From: JACJWR01 sp964547485
GTDB lineage: Bacteria > Actinomycetota > Actinomycetes > S36-B12 > UBA10799
DNA length: 64,000 nt
Reading direction: 5' to 3'
Assembly (NCBI GenBank): GCA_964547485.1
Contig: CAZJNU010000005.1
Span: 1-64,000, forward strand
Shown one piece after another: positions 26,995 through 35,776 of the stretch. Positions within the stretch are counted from its first letter, which is position 1. Every line of letters starts with the position of its first letter. A program made the position numbers and the translations under genes. Below the pieces are notes generated by a model that was given only the letters and a program-made list of their open reading frames with translations, was not told the DNA's origin and searched no databases.

Positions 26995-27083
26995 GTCCGG
27001 GTGGCGGAATAGGCAGACGCGCTAGCTTGAGGTGCTAGTGCCCTTTATCGGGCGTGGGGGTTCAAGTCCCCCCTCGGACACCA
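26995..27083 (+). tRNA. tRNA-Leu (anticodon GAG)
   Basis: Folds as a class-II tRNA with a long variable arm. The acceptor stem GTCCGGG (26995-27001) pairs with CTCGGAC (27073-27079), discriminator A and CCA (27081-27083) encoded. The anticodon stem CTAGC/GCTAG closes the loop TTGAGGT, giving anticodon GAG at 27029-27031. The variable arm has a CCC...GGG stem and the T-loop is GGTTCAAGTCC. It reads CUC and CUU leucine codons. Confidence 0.96.
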
Positions 27084-27164
27084 GCACGCGATTCGATCCG
27101 GTGGCAAACCCAGCCATGGGGCCATGGGGGGGAATACGTTGCTGTTCCGGCAGGTTGACGCGAC

Positions 27165-27842
27165 ATGACTACCTGGGGATTCATCGGAAGCGGAAACATT
27201 GGCAGCACCGTCGCGCAACTGGCGGTGAATGCCGGCCACGACGTCGTGATGAGCAACAGCAGGGGGCCAGATTCACTGGCTGACGTGGTGGCGGCCCTGG
27301 GCCCGCGATCGCGCGCGGCCAATGTCGACGAAGCGGCCAGTTCGGGTGACGTGGTGGTCGTGACCATCCCGTTGAAGCACTACCGCGAAATCCCGGTTGC
27401 GTCGTTGGACGGGCGCATCGTCGTCGACACCATGAACTACTACCCAGGCCGCGATGGGGACTTCGCCCAATTGAACGACGGATCGACGACCTCCTCGGAA
27501 CTGCTCCAGGCGCTGATTCCAGACTCCAGGGTGGTAAAGGCGTTCAACAACATCTTCTTCCAGCACCTCGCGGTGCTACCTCGTCCAGCCGGTTCTGCTG
27601 ACCGAAGCGCCCTGCCCATCGCCGGCGATGACTCAGGCGCCAAGAGCATTGTTGCCGGTCTCCTCGACGAACTCGGCTACGACGTCGTCGATCTTGGGGC
27701 TCTAGCCGAAGGTTGGCGCAGCCAGCCCGGAATGCCCGCTTACGGCACCCCGTACGCCGTGGACCCCAGCAACTGGCCGGCGGGAGCCAAACCGGCCGGG
27801 GTCGCAGAGATTGCGGAACTGGCGGCGACAGCGAAACGGTAG
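27165..27842 (+). CDS. NADPH-dependent F420 reductase-like protein
   Basis: A 225-aa Rossmann protein: WGFIGSGNIGSTVAQLAVNAGHDV binds the dinucleotide, with SNSRGP after strand two fitting an NADP phosphate pocket. VVVVTIPLKHYREIP, VDTMNYYPGRDG and KAFNNIFFQHL match the F420:NADP oxidoreductase/YdgJ-like family. It may exchange hydride between NADPH and F420, supplying F420H2 for enzymes such as the luciferase-like protein at 21908-22954; the family also includes proteins that do not use F420. It starts at ATG 27165 just after the tRNA gene. Confidence 0.85.
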   Translation: MTTWGFIGSGNIGSTVAQLAVNAGHDVVMSNSRGPDSLADVVAALGPRSRAANVDEAASSGDVVVVTIPLKHYREIPVASLDGRIVVDTMNYYPGRDGDFAQLNDGSTTSSELLQALIPDSRVVKAFNNIFFQHLAVLPRPAGSADRSALPIAGDDSGAKSIVAGLLDELGYDVVDLGALAEGWRSQPGMPAYGTPYAVDPSNWPAGAKPAGVAEIAELAATAKR

Positions 27843-27910
27843 GGTGCCCGAACTGGGGGACGGCCGAGGCCGCATCATGGATATCTTCCCCCAGTGTCGG
27901 AGGCGACCAG

Positions 27911-28738
27911 ATGGCGAGCAGCACCCCCACCATGAACCACAACGGACCCGACGGGCTTGTGCCAGACGCCGATACAGCAGCGCGGCCCTCCCTGTGGGAC
28001 CAGTTGCAGGAGTGGGGCGTGACGTTCGAGTTCGCGTCCACCCACCTGTCCAAAGACCTCGTGGATCGATGGCCAGCCGGTGACGGCCACCCAGTCCTCG
28101 TGCTACCAGGCTTCCTGGCTGGCCAGGCTTCGACGGGTCACCTGCGCAACTTGCTGAACCGCCTGGGCTACGACGCCCACGATTGGAGCCTCGGGCGCAA
28201 CTATGGCTTCCGCGAAGGCATGGACGAGAAGATGCAGGCCCTGGTCAGCGAGCTGCGGGAACGGCACGGCCGATCGGTGACCCTCATCGGCTGGAGTCTC
28301 GGTGGGATCTACGCCCGCGAAATTGCCCGCGCCGTGCCCGATCATGTCCGCCAGGTCATCACCATGGGCACGCCTTTCCGTGGCAATCACCGCGCCACCC
28401 GAGCGTTCCGGCTCTACCAACTGCTCAACCGCAACCCGATGAACGAGGACGTCTTCAGCGAATCAGCCCGCATCAGCCGAGCGGCACCGCTGCCGGTGCC
28501 GACGACCTGCATCTACAGCCGTAGCGACGGCATCGTCGCGTGGGAGTGCTGCACCAGCCTGCCGGCGCCGCAGACCCAGAACATCGAGGTCGACAGCACC
28601 CACCTGGGCTTCGGCTTCAACCTCGAGACCATGTACATCGTGGCCACCATGCTCGCCCAGCCCGAAGGTCAGTGGCGCCCCTACCTTCGCCCAGGGACAC
28701 TCCCGTCGGCGACGGCGCCGATTCGGCAGTCCAGCTGA
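27911..28738 (+). CDS. Alpha/beta hydrolase (esterase/lipase-like)
   Basis: A 275-aa serine hydrolase. The nucleophile elbow is LIGWSLGG (about residue 120), the oxyanion region GHPVLVLPGFLAG, and the acid/His part is in SRSDGIVAWE and DSTHLGFGF. The fold resembles triacylglycerol lipase/PGAP1-like esterases. ATG 27911 has GGAGG about 8 nt upstream; an in-frame extension further upstream overlaps the previous gene in another frame and is rejected. The substrate is unknown. Confidence 0.87.
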   Translation: MASSTPTMNHNGPDGLVPDADTAARPSLWDQLQEWGVTFEFASTHLSKDLVDRWPAGDGHPVLVLPGFLAGQASTGHLRNLLNRLGYDAHDWSLGRNYGFREGMDEKMQALVSELRERHGRSVTLIGWSLGGIYAREIARAVPDHVRQVITMGTPFRGNHRATRAFRLYQLLNRNPMNEDVFSESARISRAAPLPVPTTCIYSRSDGIVAWECCTSLPAPQTQNIEVDSTHLGFGFNLETMYIVATMLAQPEGQWRPYLRPGTLPSATAPIRQSS

Positions 28739-28768
28739 TCACTGCCGCCACCGACTGAGTCTCGCCGA

Positions 28769-29776
28769 CTATTCCTGGTCGGCGGCGTCCATCTGGGCGT
28801 CGGTCAACTGGGAGGGTTCGGGCTGTTGGAAAACCCCGTCGTTGTAGTAGTCCGTAGGGATCACCAAGTCCAGCTGTGGCGGAGAGGCGAAGCCGCCCAT
28901 CATCGAGGGACCGCGGTCGTCGGTGCTGCGGTGACCGTGCATCACACCGCAGGGCGCGAGCGCCACATCGCCGGGTCCCGCGTCGACCCAGCCGATATCG
29001 CCGATGAACAACTGGCCCTCACCGGACCACAGCACCAGGAACTCATCCGACACCGGGTGCGTGTGCATTGTGTCCTCTACTCCCGTGCCGCAGTAGGCGT
29101 AGTTGAAGCCGACGAGCCGGGTACCGGCCGCTGGCCACAGGACCAGGCGCATCGGCAACCCGATGCCGGTGAACGCCGCACCCTCCAGCACGTTGAACAG
29201 TGCTCCGCCACTGGCGACCTCGGCCGGCGACAGATTCTGTGCCCGGAACTCGGGCTGGTCGTCGCGGAATTCCATCTCGTCGAGCTCGCCGACCTCCAGC
29301 GGTTGCGCGTTGATCTTCGCCTTATTGACGGCGTCCCCCGCCATCACGCCCCACGCTGAGTCGTACAGCCCGGCGTCGGCATAGAGGTCGAACTGCGGCG
29401 GGCAGATCTGATTGACCAGGTAGGCAGCGCCTTGGGAGCTGTTGCGGATCGCATGCGGTACCCCTGCGGGGAAATAGGCCAAGTCGCCCGGCCGGAGAGT
29501 CACCCAGCTGTCCCGCAGGCGCACCTCCACCTCTCCGTGTCGACAGAGGACGGCTTCCTCAGCCAAGTCATAGGTGTAGTCATCGCTGTCCTGTCCCGCC
29601 TCAACGATGGTCAGGTGCACTGCCTCTGTTTGGTAGCCCGTCCCCGGCCAGGCCAGCAGGAGGGTCGACAGCCCGTGGACGGTGATCCTCGGTCCGTCGA
29701 AGATGTTGCCGAGAGCTCCACCAGCGCGGATCTGCTGAGCAGTGCGGTAGCGGGCTCGATACTCATCGGCGGTCAT
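28769..29776 (-). CDS. Bicupin domain protein
   Basis: A 335-aa protein with two cupin barrels. The first (about 50-150) ends in GDLAYFPAGVPHAIRN but has no HxH, so it probably lost its metal. The second (about 215-310) has MHTHPVSDEFLVLW (H-x-H-x5-E) and CGVMHGH, a complete metal site. That layout resembles gentisate/homogentisate-type or sugar-isomerase bicupins, but I do not recognise a specific enzyme. ATG 29776 is taken because GAGGGGACAGAG precedes it; a longer frame upstream lacks homology. Confidence 0.8.
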   Translation of the reverse strand: MTADEYRARYRTAQQIRAGGALGNIFDGPRITVHGLSTLLLAWPGTGYQTEAVHLTIVEAGQDSDDYTYDLAEEAVLCRHGEVEVRLRDSWVTLRPGDLAYFPAGVPHAIRNSSQGAAYLVNQICPPQFDLYADAGLYDSAWGVMAGDAVNKAKINAQPLEVGELDEMEFRDDQPEFRAQNLSPAEVASGGALFNVLEGAAFTGIGLPMRLVLWPAAGTRLVGFNYAYCGTGVEDTMHTHPVSDEFLVLWSGEGQLFIGDIGWVDAGPGDVALAPCGVMHGHRSTDDRGPSMMGGFASPPQLDLVIPTDYYNDGVFQQPEPSQLTDAQMDAADQE

Positions 29777-29877
29777 CTCTGTCCCCTCGCGGCCGGATAG
29801 CGACAGCCTAGCGCTCACGACCACCCCAGCCCTGTCGGTTCCTGACCAGCGCGCACCCGAGTTGCGTCCAACCCCAG

Positions 29878-30345
29878 CTAGCCCATCAACTCCGCGGCGA
29901 CCGCGGCACCCAACTCCCAGCAACGCTCCAGGTCAGCTGTGGTTGGGGTTCCCCGCACCTCAACCGGGGCCGCCGTGCGCCGCCAACCCATGCCGGTCGC
30001 GATGGCTTCGACTGCGCGGATCGCGCCGGCGAGGTCCTGGTTGCCGTGCACGAACAGTCCGTAGCCCCTGCCTTTCGTGGCTTCGCGGCATGGGTAGTAG
30101 ACCTGATCGAAGAAGTGCTTGAGCGCACCGGACATGTATCCGATCGTGGCCGGGGTACCCACCAGGAATGCATCCGCCGCCAGCACATCCACTGCGTTCG
30201 CAGCGAGCGCCGGGCGCAGCTCCACGTTGATGCCCTCAATCCCCTCCGCCGCGGTGCCTCGGAGCACTGCGTCCAGCATCGCCTCACAGGCTGGCGACAC
30301 CGTGTGGTGCACCACGAGGAGCGTGGGGTTCGGACGGCTGCTCAC
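29878..30345 (-). CDS. Flavodoxin-like NAD(P)H-dependent oxidoreductase
   Basis: A 155-aa flavodoxin-fold protein: LLVVHHTVSPACEAMLDAV carries the FMN phosphate loop and FLVGTPATIGYMSGALKHFFDQ is the typical WrbA/NAD(P)H-oxidoreductase second loop. It likely reduces quinones or similar acceptors. Start GTG at 30345. A short palindrome (30375-30386) lies 30 bp upstream and may be an operator. Confidence 0.85.
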   Translation of the reverse strand: MSSRPNPTLLVVHHTVSPACEAMLDAVLRGTAAEGIEGINVELRPALAANAVDVLAADAFLVGTPATIGYMSGALKHFFDQVYYPCREATKGRGYGLFVHGNQDLAGAIRAVEAIATGMGWRRTAAPVEVRGTPTTADLERCWELGAAVAAELMG

Positions 30346-30374
30346 CCGGAAAGGTTACCGCGGACCCCTATTTA

Positions 30375-30386
30375 CGCAATGTTGCG
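30375..30386. promoter_or_regulatory. Possible operator upstream of the flavodoxin-like gene
   Basis: The sequence CGCAA-TG-TTGCG is a perfect 5+5 inverted repeat in an AT-richer context (TTTA on one side, CATA on the other), 30 bp before the GTG at 30345. Its size and position fit an operator over a promoter. No regulator is identified. Confidence 0.35.
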
Positions 30387-30580
30387 CATACCGTGTGGAA
30401 CCGGACATCTCAACCGGAGCAAAGCCACAGAGCAAAGCCACACTGCCTTCCAGCGGAGGTCGGTGCTATTGACCCCCGGCAAGTCAGCTGAAGTCGACGT
30501 GGCCTGCGTGGGGGCTCCGGTTGAACGGCCTCGGCAGTCACATCGTCAGTCGTTGGCGGGCGGGGGTATTTACTTATGTC

Positions 30581-31447
30581 ATGAGTATGCGTCCAGGACC
30601 GCGGGCGGCCGCGTGGGCGATCGCCCTGCCGCTGACCCTAGCTGCAGTTGCAGGCTGCGCGACATCGACCTCCGAAGGGCAATCGGCAACTGCAGTTTCG
30701 TCGTCGCCGACCACCGCCGATTGCGCGCCGCAGTCCAATTGCGCCACCAACGCGGACGGACTACCTGTTGGCTTCGTCCGGTTGAGCGACGTTGCGCCGA
30801 CCATCCTGCAGGAGATGCGCTATCCGACGGACCACAACTTCGTGGGGTCTCCGATCGAGGGATACCAGGCTTCGGACTGTTGGGTGACCGCACAGACAGC
30901 AGCGGCCTTGAAGAAGGCTCAGGAGCAGGCGAATGCCAAGGGCTACACGTTGAAGATGTACGACTGCTACCGACCGCAGCGCGCGGTCAGCGAATTCATG
31001 CGTTGGGCCGCCGACCCGAACGCCACTTCGATGAAGGACGAGTTCTACCCTCGCGTGGAAAAGAACGACCTCATCCCAGGCGACTACATCGCAGAGAAGT
31101 CCGGGCACTCACGGGGATCCACAGTTGACCTCACGCTGGTGCCGCTGCCGGGCTCCACGAGCGCGGCGTGGACGCCCGCCGACGGGTTGGTCGACTGCGC
31201 CCTACCCGCCGCGGAGAGATTCCCGGACACCTCCATCGACATGGGTACCGGCTTCGACTGTTTCGACGTGGAGTCGCACACGGCGAACCCGAACCTGACC
31301 CCCGCGCAGCGCGCGAACCGGGATGCCCTCGTCGGCATCATGACAGCTCAAGGGTTCAAGAATCTGCGCACGGAGTGGTGGCATTACACCCTCAAGGATG
31401 AACCCTTTCCGGACACCTACTTCGACGTCCCCATCACCGCGCGATGA
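30581..31447 (+). CDS. VanX-like D-Ala-D-Ala dipeptidase lipoprotein
   Basis: A 288-aa exported peptidase of family M15D. The signal peptide ends in a lipobox (LAAVAGC, Cys about residue 26). The zinc motif SGHSRGSTVDLTL fits SxHxxGxxxD (His and Asp ligands) and EWWHYTL supplies the catalytic Glu and third ligand His. MYDCYRPQRAVSEFM is another family block. Cytoplasmic VanX destroys D-Ala-D-Ala for vancomycin resistance; a membrane-anchored form outside the cell more likely trims free dipeptide for wall recycling or nutrition. No vanA/vanH neighbours exist, so resistance is not implied. The start could also be ATG 30587. Confidence 0.87.
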   Translation: MSMRPGPRAAAWAIALPLTLAAVAGCATSTSEGQSATAVSSSPTTADCAPQSNCATNADGLPVGFVRLSDVAPTILQEMRYPTDHNFVGSPIEGYQASDCWVTAQTAAALKKAQEQANAKGYTLKMYDCYRPQRAVSEFMRWAADPNATSMKDEFYPRVEKNDLIPGDYIAEKSGHSRGSTVDLTLVPLPGSTSAAWTPADGLVDCALPAAERFPDTSIDMGTGFDCFDVESHTANPNLTPAQRANRDALVGIMTAQGFKNLRTEWWHYTLKDEPFPDTYFDVPITAR

Positions 31448-31506
31448 GCCTTGCTGATGGGCGGCCATGCGCTCAGGTCGCCGCCCAACGGCGATGTCGT
31501 CGCGAC

Positions 31507-32025
31507 CTATGCGTTCAGTAGGCCAGCCAAGGTCACGCCCCAGACTTGCGCGCGCTCGACCTCGCCGGGCTCCAACGGACCCTTCACGTCCGCCACCCGG
31601 AAGTGCTCGTCGGGCGCTAGCCGTGTCCCACCGAGTTTCGCTAGCCGCTTGTCAATGCTCGTTGAGGCGTGGTCCATCGCCACCACGACCTTGGGATGCG
31701 ACCCGCGAGTGTCGTAAGCAGCGGTCCGCAGCCCTGCGGGAAGTTCAGCGTTGCCAAGCCACTCGCGCACCCCGATCCCCTGGCTGACCACCGGACCGTC
31801 CGCCTTCTCGGCGGCGTCCTGTCGAGTGCTTGGTCTGGGAATGCTCCAAGCATGATTCGGTGAACCAACCACGAGGAGGTCCACGTCGGGGCTGATGACG
31901 GTCGGCGCGACACCCACCTCCACCGCCTCTGCCGGAACCCCGGCCGCAGTCAATCCGGCAGCGATCGCGCGTGCCACCTGCTGGTTGTTGCCGAACATTG
32001 ACTCGTAGATCACGATGGCTTGCAC
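31507..32025 (-). CDS. Flavodoxin domain protein
   Basis: A 172-aa protein with an N-terminal flavodoxin signature (AIVIYESMFGNNQQVARAIA) and DLLVVGSPNHAWSIPRP. It should bind FMN and act as a small electron carrier or oxidoreductase; the partner is unknown. GTG 32025 is chosen: TAGAAT at 32033-32038 is a -10 box 7 nt before it, which fits a leaderless message. The longer in-frame start upstream overlaps the previous gene's end. Confidence 0.85.
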   Translation of the reverse strand: MQAIVIYESMFGNNQQVARAIAAGLTAAGVPAEAVEVGVAPTVISPDVDLLVVGSPNHAWSIPRPSTRQDAAEKADGPVVSQGIGVREWLGNAELPAGLRTAAYDTRGSHPKVVVAMDHASTSIDKRLAKLGGTRLAPDEHFRVADVKGPLEPGEVERAQVWGVTLAGLLNA

Positions 32026-32054
32026 GGCCCTAATTCTAGCCCTCGCTCGACGTG

Positions 32055-33077
32055 TCAGGCGGTCCCGCCAGCAGGAACAGTCTGGACCAAGAATCGCGCG
32101 GCCTGTTCGGCGTACCAAGGCATCAGCCTGCCCCGTTGGTGGAATCCAACATGACCGCCGCGCGCGGTGATGGCCCGGCTTACATAGCCGTTGCGTTCGA
32201 GAGACTCCCAGTCGACGGCAAGGTAGGGGTCGGCGGGGATCATCGGGTCGTCGAGGGCGTGGATGATCAGCGTCGGAACGTTGATCCGGGGTAGGAATGG
32301 CCCCGCGGAGTTGACCGTGTAGTACTCATGGGCGTCGCGCCAGCCATGTCGTGGGGCCGTCAACGCGTCATCGAAGTCGGGCAGGCTGCGCGCCTGCTCG
32401 ACCGCCGATCGCTCCGCCTGCGTAAGTCGCGACGTGCCGTCCGGCGCGGGGGTACGCACATCGCGACGCAGCCCGCGCAGCACGGCTTGCTCGTACACTC
32501 CAAACGCGGAACTGCTCAGATGCTGAGCGCCGATGACCAGGTCAAGCGGCGCCGAGACTGCGACCCCCGCGACAATCGGCAGCCCTTCGTGCGGCTCGCC
32601 GAGGAGTTTGATGGTCATCGCACCACCGAGTGAGAACCCCATCACGGCCAGCGCCGGGCCCGACCCGGCCGCAGCAGCCTCACGCCTGGTCGCCAGATTC
32701 CTCAGGACCGCTCGCAGGTCATCGGTCTTGCCCGCGTGGTAGGTCAACCTGGAGGTTCGCTTCGAAGCGCCGGCGCTGCGCAGGTCGACCCGTGCCACGT
32801 TGAATCCGGCGCGGAGCAGGGCCACGGCGGCGGCGCGGATATAGACCGACTCGGCAGATCCGCCGAGGCCGTGCACCAGCAGCACAAGTCCCCGGTCCTG
32901 TTCGCCGTGGAGGGTCACGGTCAGCCGGTCGCCCGTGTCGTCTTCGGTGGGCACGAGGATTGTTCGGCCGCGCGCGATCGCGTCGGGATTGTGGCGACGT
33001 GGAAGGACTCGGTTGCGAACTGATTGCAGATGACCCGAACCCAGACCCAGCGGCACGCGGAAGTCCTCGTTGACCAC
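32055..33077 (-). CDS. YheT-family alpha/beta hydrolase
   Basis: A 340-aa hydrolase of the YheT/ABHD1-3 family. The hallmark GHLQSV lies near the N-terminus, followed by LLVHGLGGSAESVYIRA, the nucleophile elbow VMGFSLGGAM and the acid/His pair in HALDDPMIP and GGHVGFH. Human and yeast relatives are phospholipases or medium-chain ester hydrolases; the bacterial role is unclear. GTG 33077 places the family motif about 15 residues in. A longer frame to about 33251 is possible but unsupported. The start is uncertain. Confidence 0.87.
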   Translation of the reverse strand: MVNEDFRVPLGLGSGHLQSVRNRVLPRRHNPDAIARGRTILVPTEDDTGDRLTVTLHGEQDRGLVLLVHGLGGSAESVYIRAAAVALLRAGFNVARVDLRSAGASKRTSRLTYHAGKTDDLRAVLRNLATRREAAAAGSGPALAVMGFSLGGAMTIKLLGEPHEGLPIVAGVAVSAPLDLVIGAQHLSSSAFGVYEQAVLRGLRRDVRTPAPDGTSRLTQAERSAVEQARSLPDFDDALTAPRHGWRDAHEYYTVNSAGPFLPRINVPTLIIHALDDPMIPADPYLAVDWESLERNGYVSRAITARGGHVGFHQRGRLMPWYAEQAARFLVQTVPAGGTA

Positions 33078-33198
33078 GTCATGCGCTCGCCCGGGACCCA
33101 CGCGCCTAGATTGCCAGAACCTCGGCGTCCTCGGGGAGCCATCTCGGGCTACAGGCATGTGGAGCGCGCCCGATTCACTAGGGAGCCCCCCACGGGAG

Positions 33199-33621
33199 CT
33201 AGTTGCGGTGGCTGAACCACCAATACCCGGTCGCCGCCAGACCGGAGGCAATCAACGCCCCAACGCAAATCACAATCCAGAGCGGCACTTGCCGGACCTG
33301 GCCGACGACCCGGGCACTCACATCCTTGCCGCGCTGGAAAATCCGCTCGGCCCAGACGAATTCGCTGGCCAACACCGCGAGCGCGGCCACCACGAACGGC
33401 AACGTGAACGGACCGGGCAGGATCACCAGAACTGCGCCGATGGCCAGCAGCGTGACGCCGATGACCAGCACAATGGTCTTCCGTGCTGGCGCCGGCACGG
33501 CTCGCCACCGCCGCAGCAAGCGCTGCTTGCGGGAGTCCGCGCCGGAATCCAGGTCACCGGCATCCGTGTCCTCGGCGGGCACGCCAGCGCTGTCGTCTGC
33601 GTCGGGATTCATCCGCGGCAC
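33199..33621 (-). CDS. PGPGW-type small membrane protein
   Basis: A 140-aa protein with an acidic, probably disordered N-terminus (to about 30), two close membrane helices around KTIVLVIGVTLLAIGAVLVI and LPGPFTLPFVVAALAVLASEF, and a third near the C-terminus (LWIVICVGALIASGLAATGYW). The LPGPFTLP turn is the PGPGW/TIGR02611 signature of actinobacteria. The function is unknown. ATG 33612 is an equally good start. Confidence 0.78.
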   Translation of the reverse strand: MPRMNPDADDSAGVPAEDTDAGDLDSGADSRKQRLLRRWRAVPAPARKTIVLVIGVTLLAIGAVLVILPGPFTLPFVVAALAVLASEFVWAERIFQRGKDVSARVVGQVRQVPLWIVICVGALIASGLAATGYWWFSHRN

Positions 33622-33838
33622 CCGGCCCCACCGCCGGCCTCAACCGGGACGAGCCGATCCAATGGGAGGCATTTCTGATCACGTCGGCGTGTCTGGCTGG
33701 TGACCCCAAAATCGACCCGCAACGAAGTCATTGTCCCCTCACTGATGTTGACCGCAGGCTATCAGCGGTGGTCTTCCCCTCGACTGCGGATATCAGGATG
33801 CGGCTCTTCGAAAGACCACTGCCAGCCCGGCGCCACCG
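33622..33838. other. Intergenic region without recognisable features
   Basis: About 217 bp between two genes on the minus strand. I see no RNA gene, convincing open frame or clear hairpin in it. It may hold the promoter of the PGPGW gene. Confidence 0.6.
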
Positions 33839-34855
33839 CTAGTCGCCAGCTGGGGATTGCATCGTCACCACGACCTTGCCGGCCTTAGCGCGGCCCTGCT
33901 CGACGTAGGCCATGGCCTCGACTGCCTTGTCGAACGCAAAAGTGCTGTCGATGACCGGCCGAAGCACGCCCGCGTCGTACAGGGCGCCGAGTTCGCGAAG
34001 CTGTGAGCCGCTGGCCTGCATGAAGAGGAACTCGTAGCGCACGTTGAGGGCCTTCGCCTGTTTGCGGACCTTGCGGCTGAGCTGGTTCATGACCAGGCCC
34101 ATGATCGCCGGTGCGCCAAGTTGCTGGGCGAACCCGGCGTCGGGAGGGCCGGCAACACCGATGACGAGGCCACCGGGCCTGAGCACCGTGAGGGACTTCT
34201 CCAGGTTCAGGCCCCCGAGGGAGTCGACAACAAGGTCGTAACCGGACAGCAACTCGGAGAAGTCCGCTGTGGTGTAGTCGACGACGACGTCGGCCCCGAG
34301 GTCCCGGACCAGGTCCATCGAGGTCGCATTTGTCGTTGTCGCCACGGTGGCGCCGAGGTGCCTTGCCAGTTGGATGACCGTCGAGCCGAGGCCGCCTGCT
34401 CCGGCGTGGACAAGCACCTGTTGACCGGGCAGCAGGTGTGCCCGCTCCACGAGGATCTGCCAGGCGGCCAGCGCGACCAGCGGGACGGCGGCGGCCTCCT
34501 CTAGTGTGAGCGACTTGGGCTTGAGGGCGACGTCGTCCTGGTCGATCGCGATCAGTTCGGTGAACGTTCCGGCCCGGAGGTCGCGGGGACGGGCGAAGAC
34601 CTCGTCGCCAACCCTGAAATCACGGACGTCGGTGCCGACCTCGGTGATGACGCCCGCCAGGTCGTGGCCGAGCACGAACGGGAGCTTGCGCTTGATGAGG
34701 CGCTTGAACTCGCCGTCGCGGGTCATCCTGTCCAGCGGGTTGATACTCGCGGCGCTCACTCGGACCAGCACGTCGCCGCTTCCGACGGTGGGCTCGGGCA
34801 GATCGACGGCGCGCAGGCCGTCCTCGCCGTACTTCGCAACAACGAATGCCTTCAT
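33839..34855 (-). CDS. NADP-dependent quinone-oxidoreductase-like MDR protein
   Basis: A 338-aa medium-chain dehydrogenase/reductase of the zinc-free quinone reductase type. It has INPLDRMTRDG and PFVLGHDLAGVITEVG in the N-terminal domain and the cofactor loop VLVHAGAGGLGSTVIQLARHLGA. Cysteine zinc ligands are absent. It is last in the TetR-hydrolase-oxidoreductase unit, with AGGAGG 8 nt before its ATG. It probably reduces enones or quinones as part of a detoxification or catabolic response governed by the TetR protein. Confidence 0.9.
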   Translation of the reverse strand: MKAFVVAKYGEDGLRAVDLPEPTVGSGDVLVRVSAASINPLDRMTRDGEFKRLIKRKLPFVLGHDLAGVITEVGTDVRDFRVGDEVFARPRDLRAGTFTELIAIDQDDVALKPKSLTLEEAAAVPLVALAAWQILVERAHLLPGQQVLVHAGAGGLGSTVIQLARHLGATVATTTNATSMDLVRDLGADVVVDYTTADFSELLSGYDLVVDSLGGLNLEKSLTVLRPGGLVIGVAGPPDAGFAQQLGAPAIMGLVMNQLSRKVRKQAKALNVRYEFLFMQASGSQLRELGALYDAGVLRPVIDSTFAFDKAVEAMAYVEQGRAKAGKVVVTMQSPAGD

Positions 34856-34874
34856 GAGATGTCCTCCTTGATAT

Positions 34875-34928
34875 GGGTGGCTACGCGGCTATGGCTGGCT
34901 ACGCGGTTTTGGGTGGCTACGCGGCAGC
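34875..34928. repeat. Three 18-bp tandem repeats ending the hydrolase gene
   Basis: Exact 18-bp period: units at 34875-34892, 34893-34910 and 34911-34928 share the core GGCTACGCGG. Read on the minus strand each unit ends GCG-TAG, so the hydrolase stop codon is repeated three times in frame. The first stop, at 34917-34919, is the functional one. Confidence 0.9.
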
Positions 34929-35762
34929 AAGGAAGTCCAGCGCTTCCGGGACGAAAGATGTGTGGTGCTGAAAGATGCCACCGTGGCCTGCGTCGGGGTA
35001 GATCGTGAGTTGGGCATTGGGCAGCCGTCGCGCGAGGTCGGTCGAGTTCTCGCTGGGCACCATCCGGTCGTGGTCGCCGTTGGCGACGAACACTGCTTGC
35101 GGAATGCGCGAGAGATCCGTCGGCTGTTGGACGCCCCAGCCGTGGATAGCCTTGAGATGGGCCCGGAACGCGGCGACGGAGATCGCCTTGTCTCGGTTCT
35201 CCTGCCGCTCCTTCAACCTGTCCAGGAAGGCTCGCGCCGCTAGCCGGCTGTTCGCGGAATCGGTGAAGAACAAGTAGTACTTCGCGTCTCGGAAAGTGGC
35301 GGCGCCCTTGACCATGTCCAGGAGGGTGAGCCGCGTGACTCTGTCGATGCCTGTGCCTCCCGCGGGGCCGGTGCCGGCAAGAATGACCTTGCGGACAAGC
35401 GCGGGGTGCTCTGCTGCAATGACCTGCGCCACGAAGCCACCCATCGAGAAACCGAGCAGATCGACCTTGTCCAACCCGAGCGCCCGGATGAATGCGACGG
35501 TGTCATTCGCCATTTCAGCGATTGAACTCGGTGTCCTACCCGCCGAAGCGCCGACGCCTCGGTTGTCGAAGGTGATCACCCGTCGCTGCGAGGCGATCCC
35601 GTCGACGACTCTCGGATCCCAGTTGTCCAGAACCGCCGCGAGGTGGTTGAGGAAGATCACCGGGGTACCGCTCCGAGGGCCCAGATCTCGGTAGGCGAAG
35701 GCCGTGCCGCCGACATCAATTGTCTTGGTCGGGGCTCCCTGATGCGACGCAGTGGTGGTCAT
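34917..35762 (-). CDS. Alpha/beta-fold hydrolase
   Basis: A 281-aa hydrolase. The oxyanion region is VIFLNHLAAVLDNWDPRV, followed by ITFDNRGVGAS and the nucleophile elbow LLGFSMGG (about residue 105). The acid is in GDHDRMVP and the His in DAGHGGIF. Asn-His instead of the usual HG in the oxyanion loop recalls hydrolases of the proline-iminopeptidase/epoxide-hydrolase-like group. ATG 35762 has AGGAG about 7 nt upstream. It is first after the TetR-family operator and 61 bp before the oxidoreductase gene. Confidence 0.88.
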   Translation of the reverse strand: MTTTASHQGAPTKTIDVGGTAFAYRDLGPRSGTPVIFLNHLAAVLDNWDPRVVDGIASQRRVITFDNRGVGASAGRTPSSIAEMANDTVAFIRALGLDKVDLLGFSMGGFVAQVIAAEHPALVRKVILAGTGPAGGTGIDRVTRLTLLDMVKGAATFRDAKYYLFFTDSANSRLAARAFLDRLKERQENRDKAISVAAFRAHLKAIHGWGVQQPTDLSRIPQAVFVANGDHDRMVPSENSTDLARRLPNAQLTIYPDAGHGGIFQHHTSFVPEALDFLAAA

Positions 35763-35776
35763 TGCTTTGCTCCTCA

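Noticed and set aside
30581..31447. Vancomycin resistance cluster
   Set aside because: Only a VanX-like peptidase is present; no ligase, dehydrogenase or VanRS genes are nearby, and the protein is lipid-anchored.
33622..33838. Possible gene remnant between the PGPGW gene and the oxidoreductase
   Set aside because: No frame with family motifs or start signals; left as intergenic.
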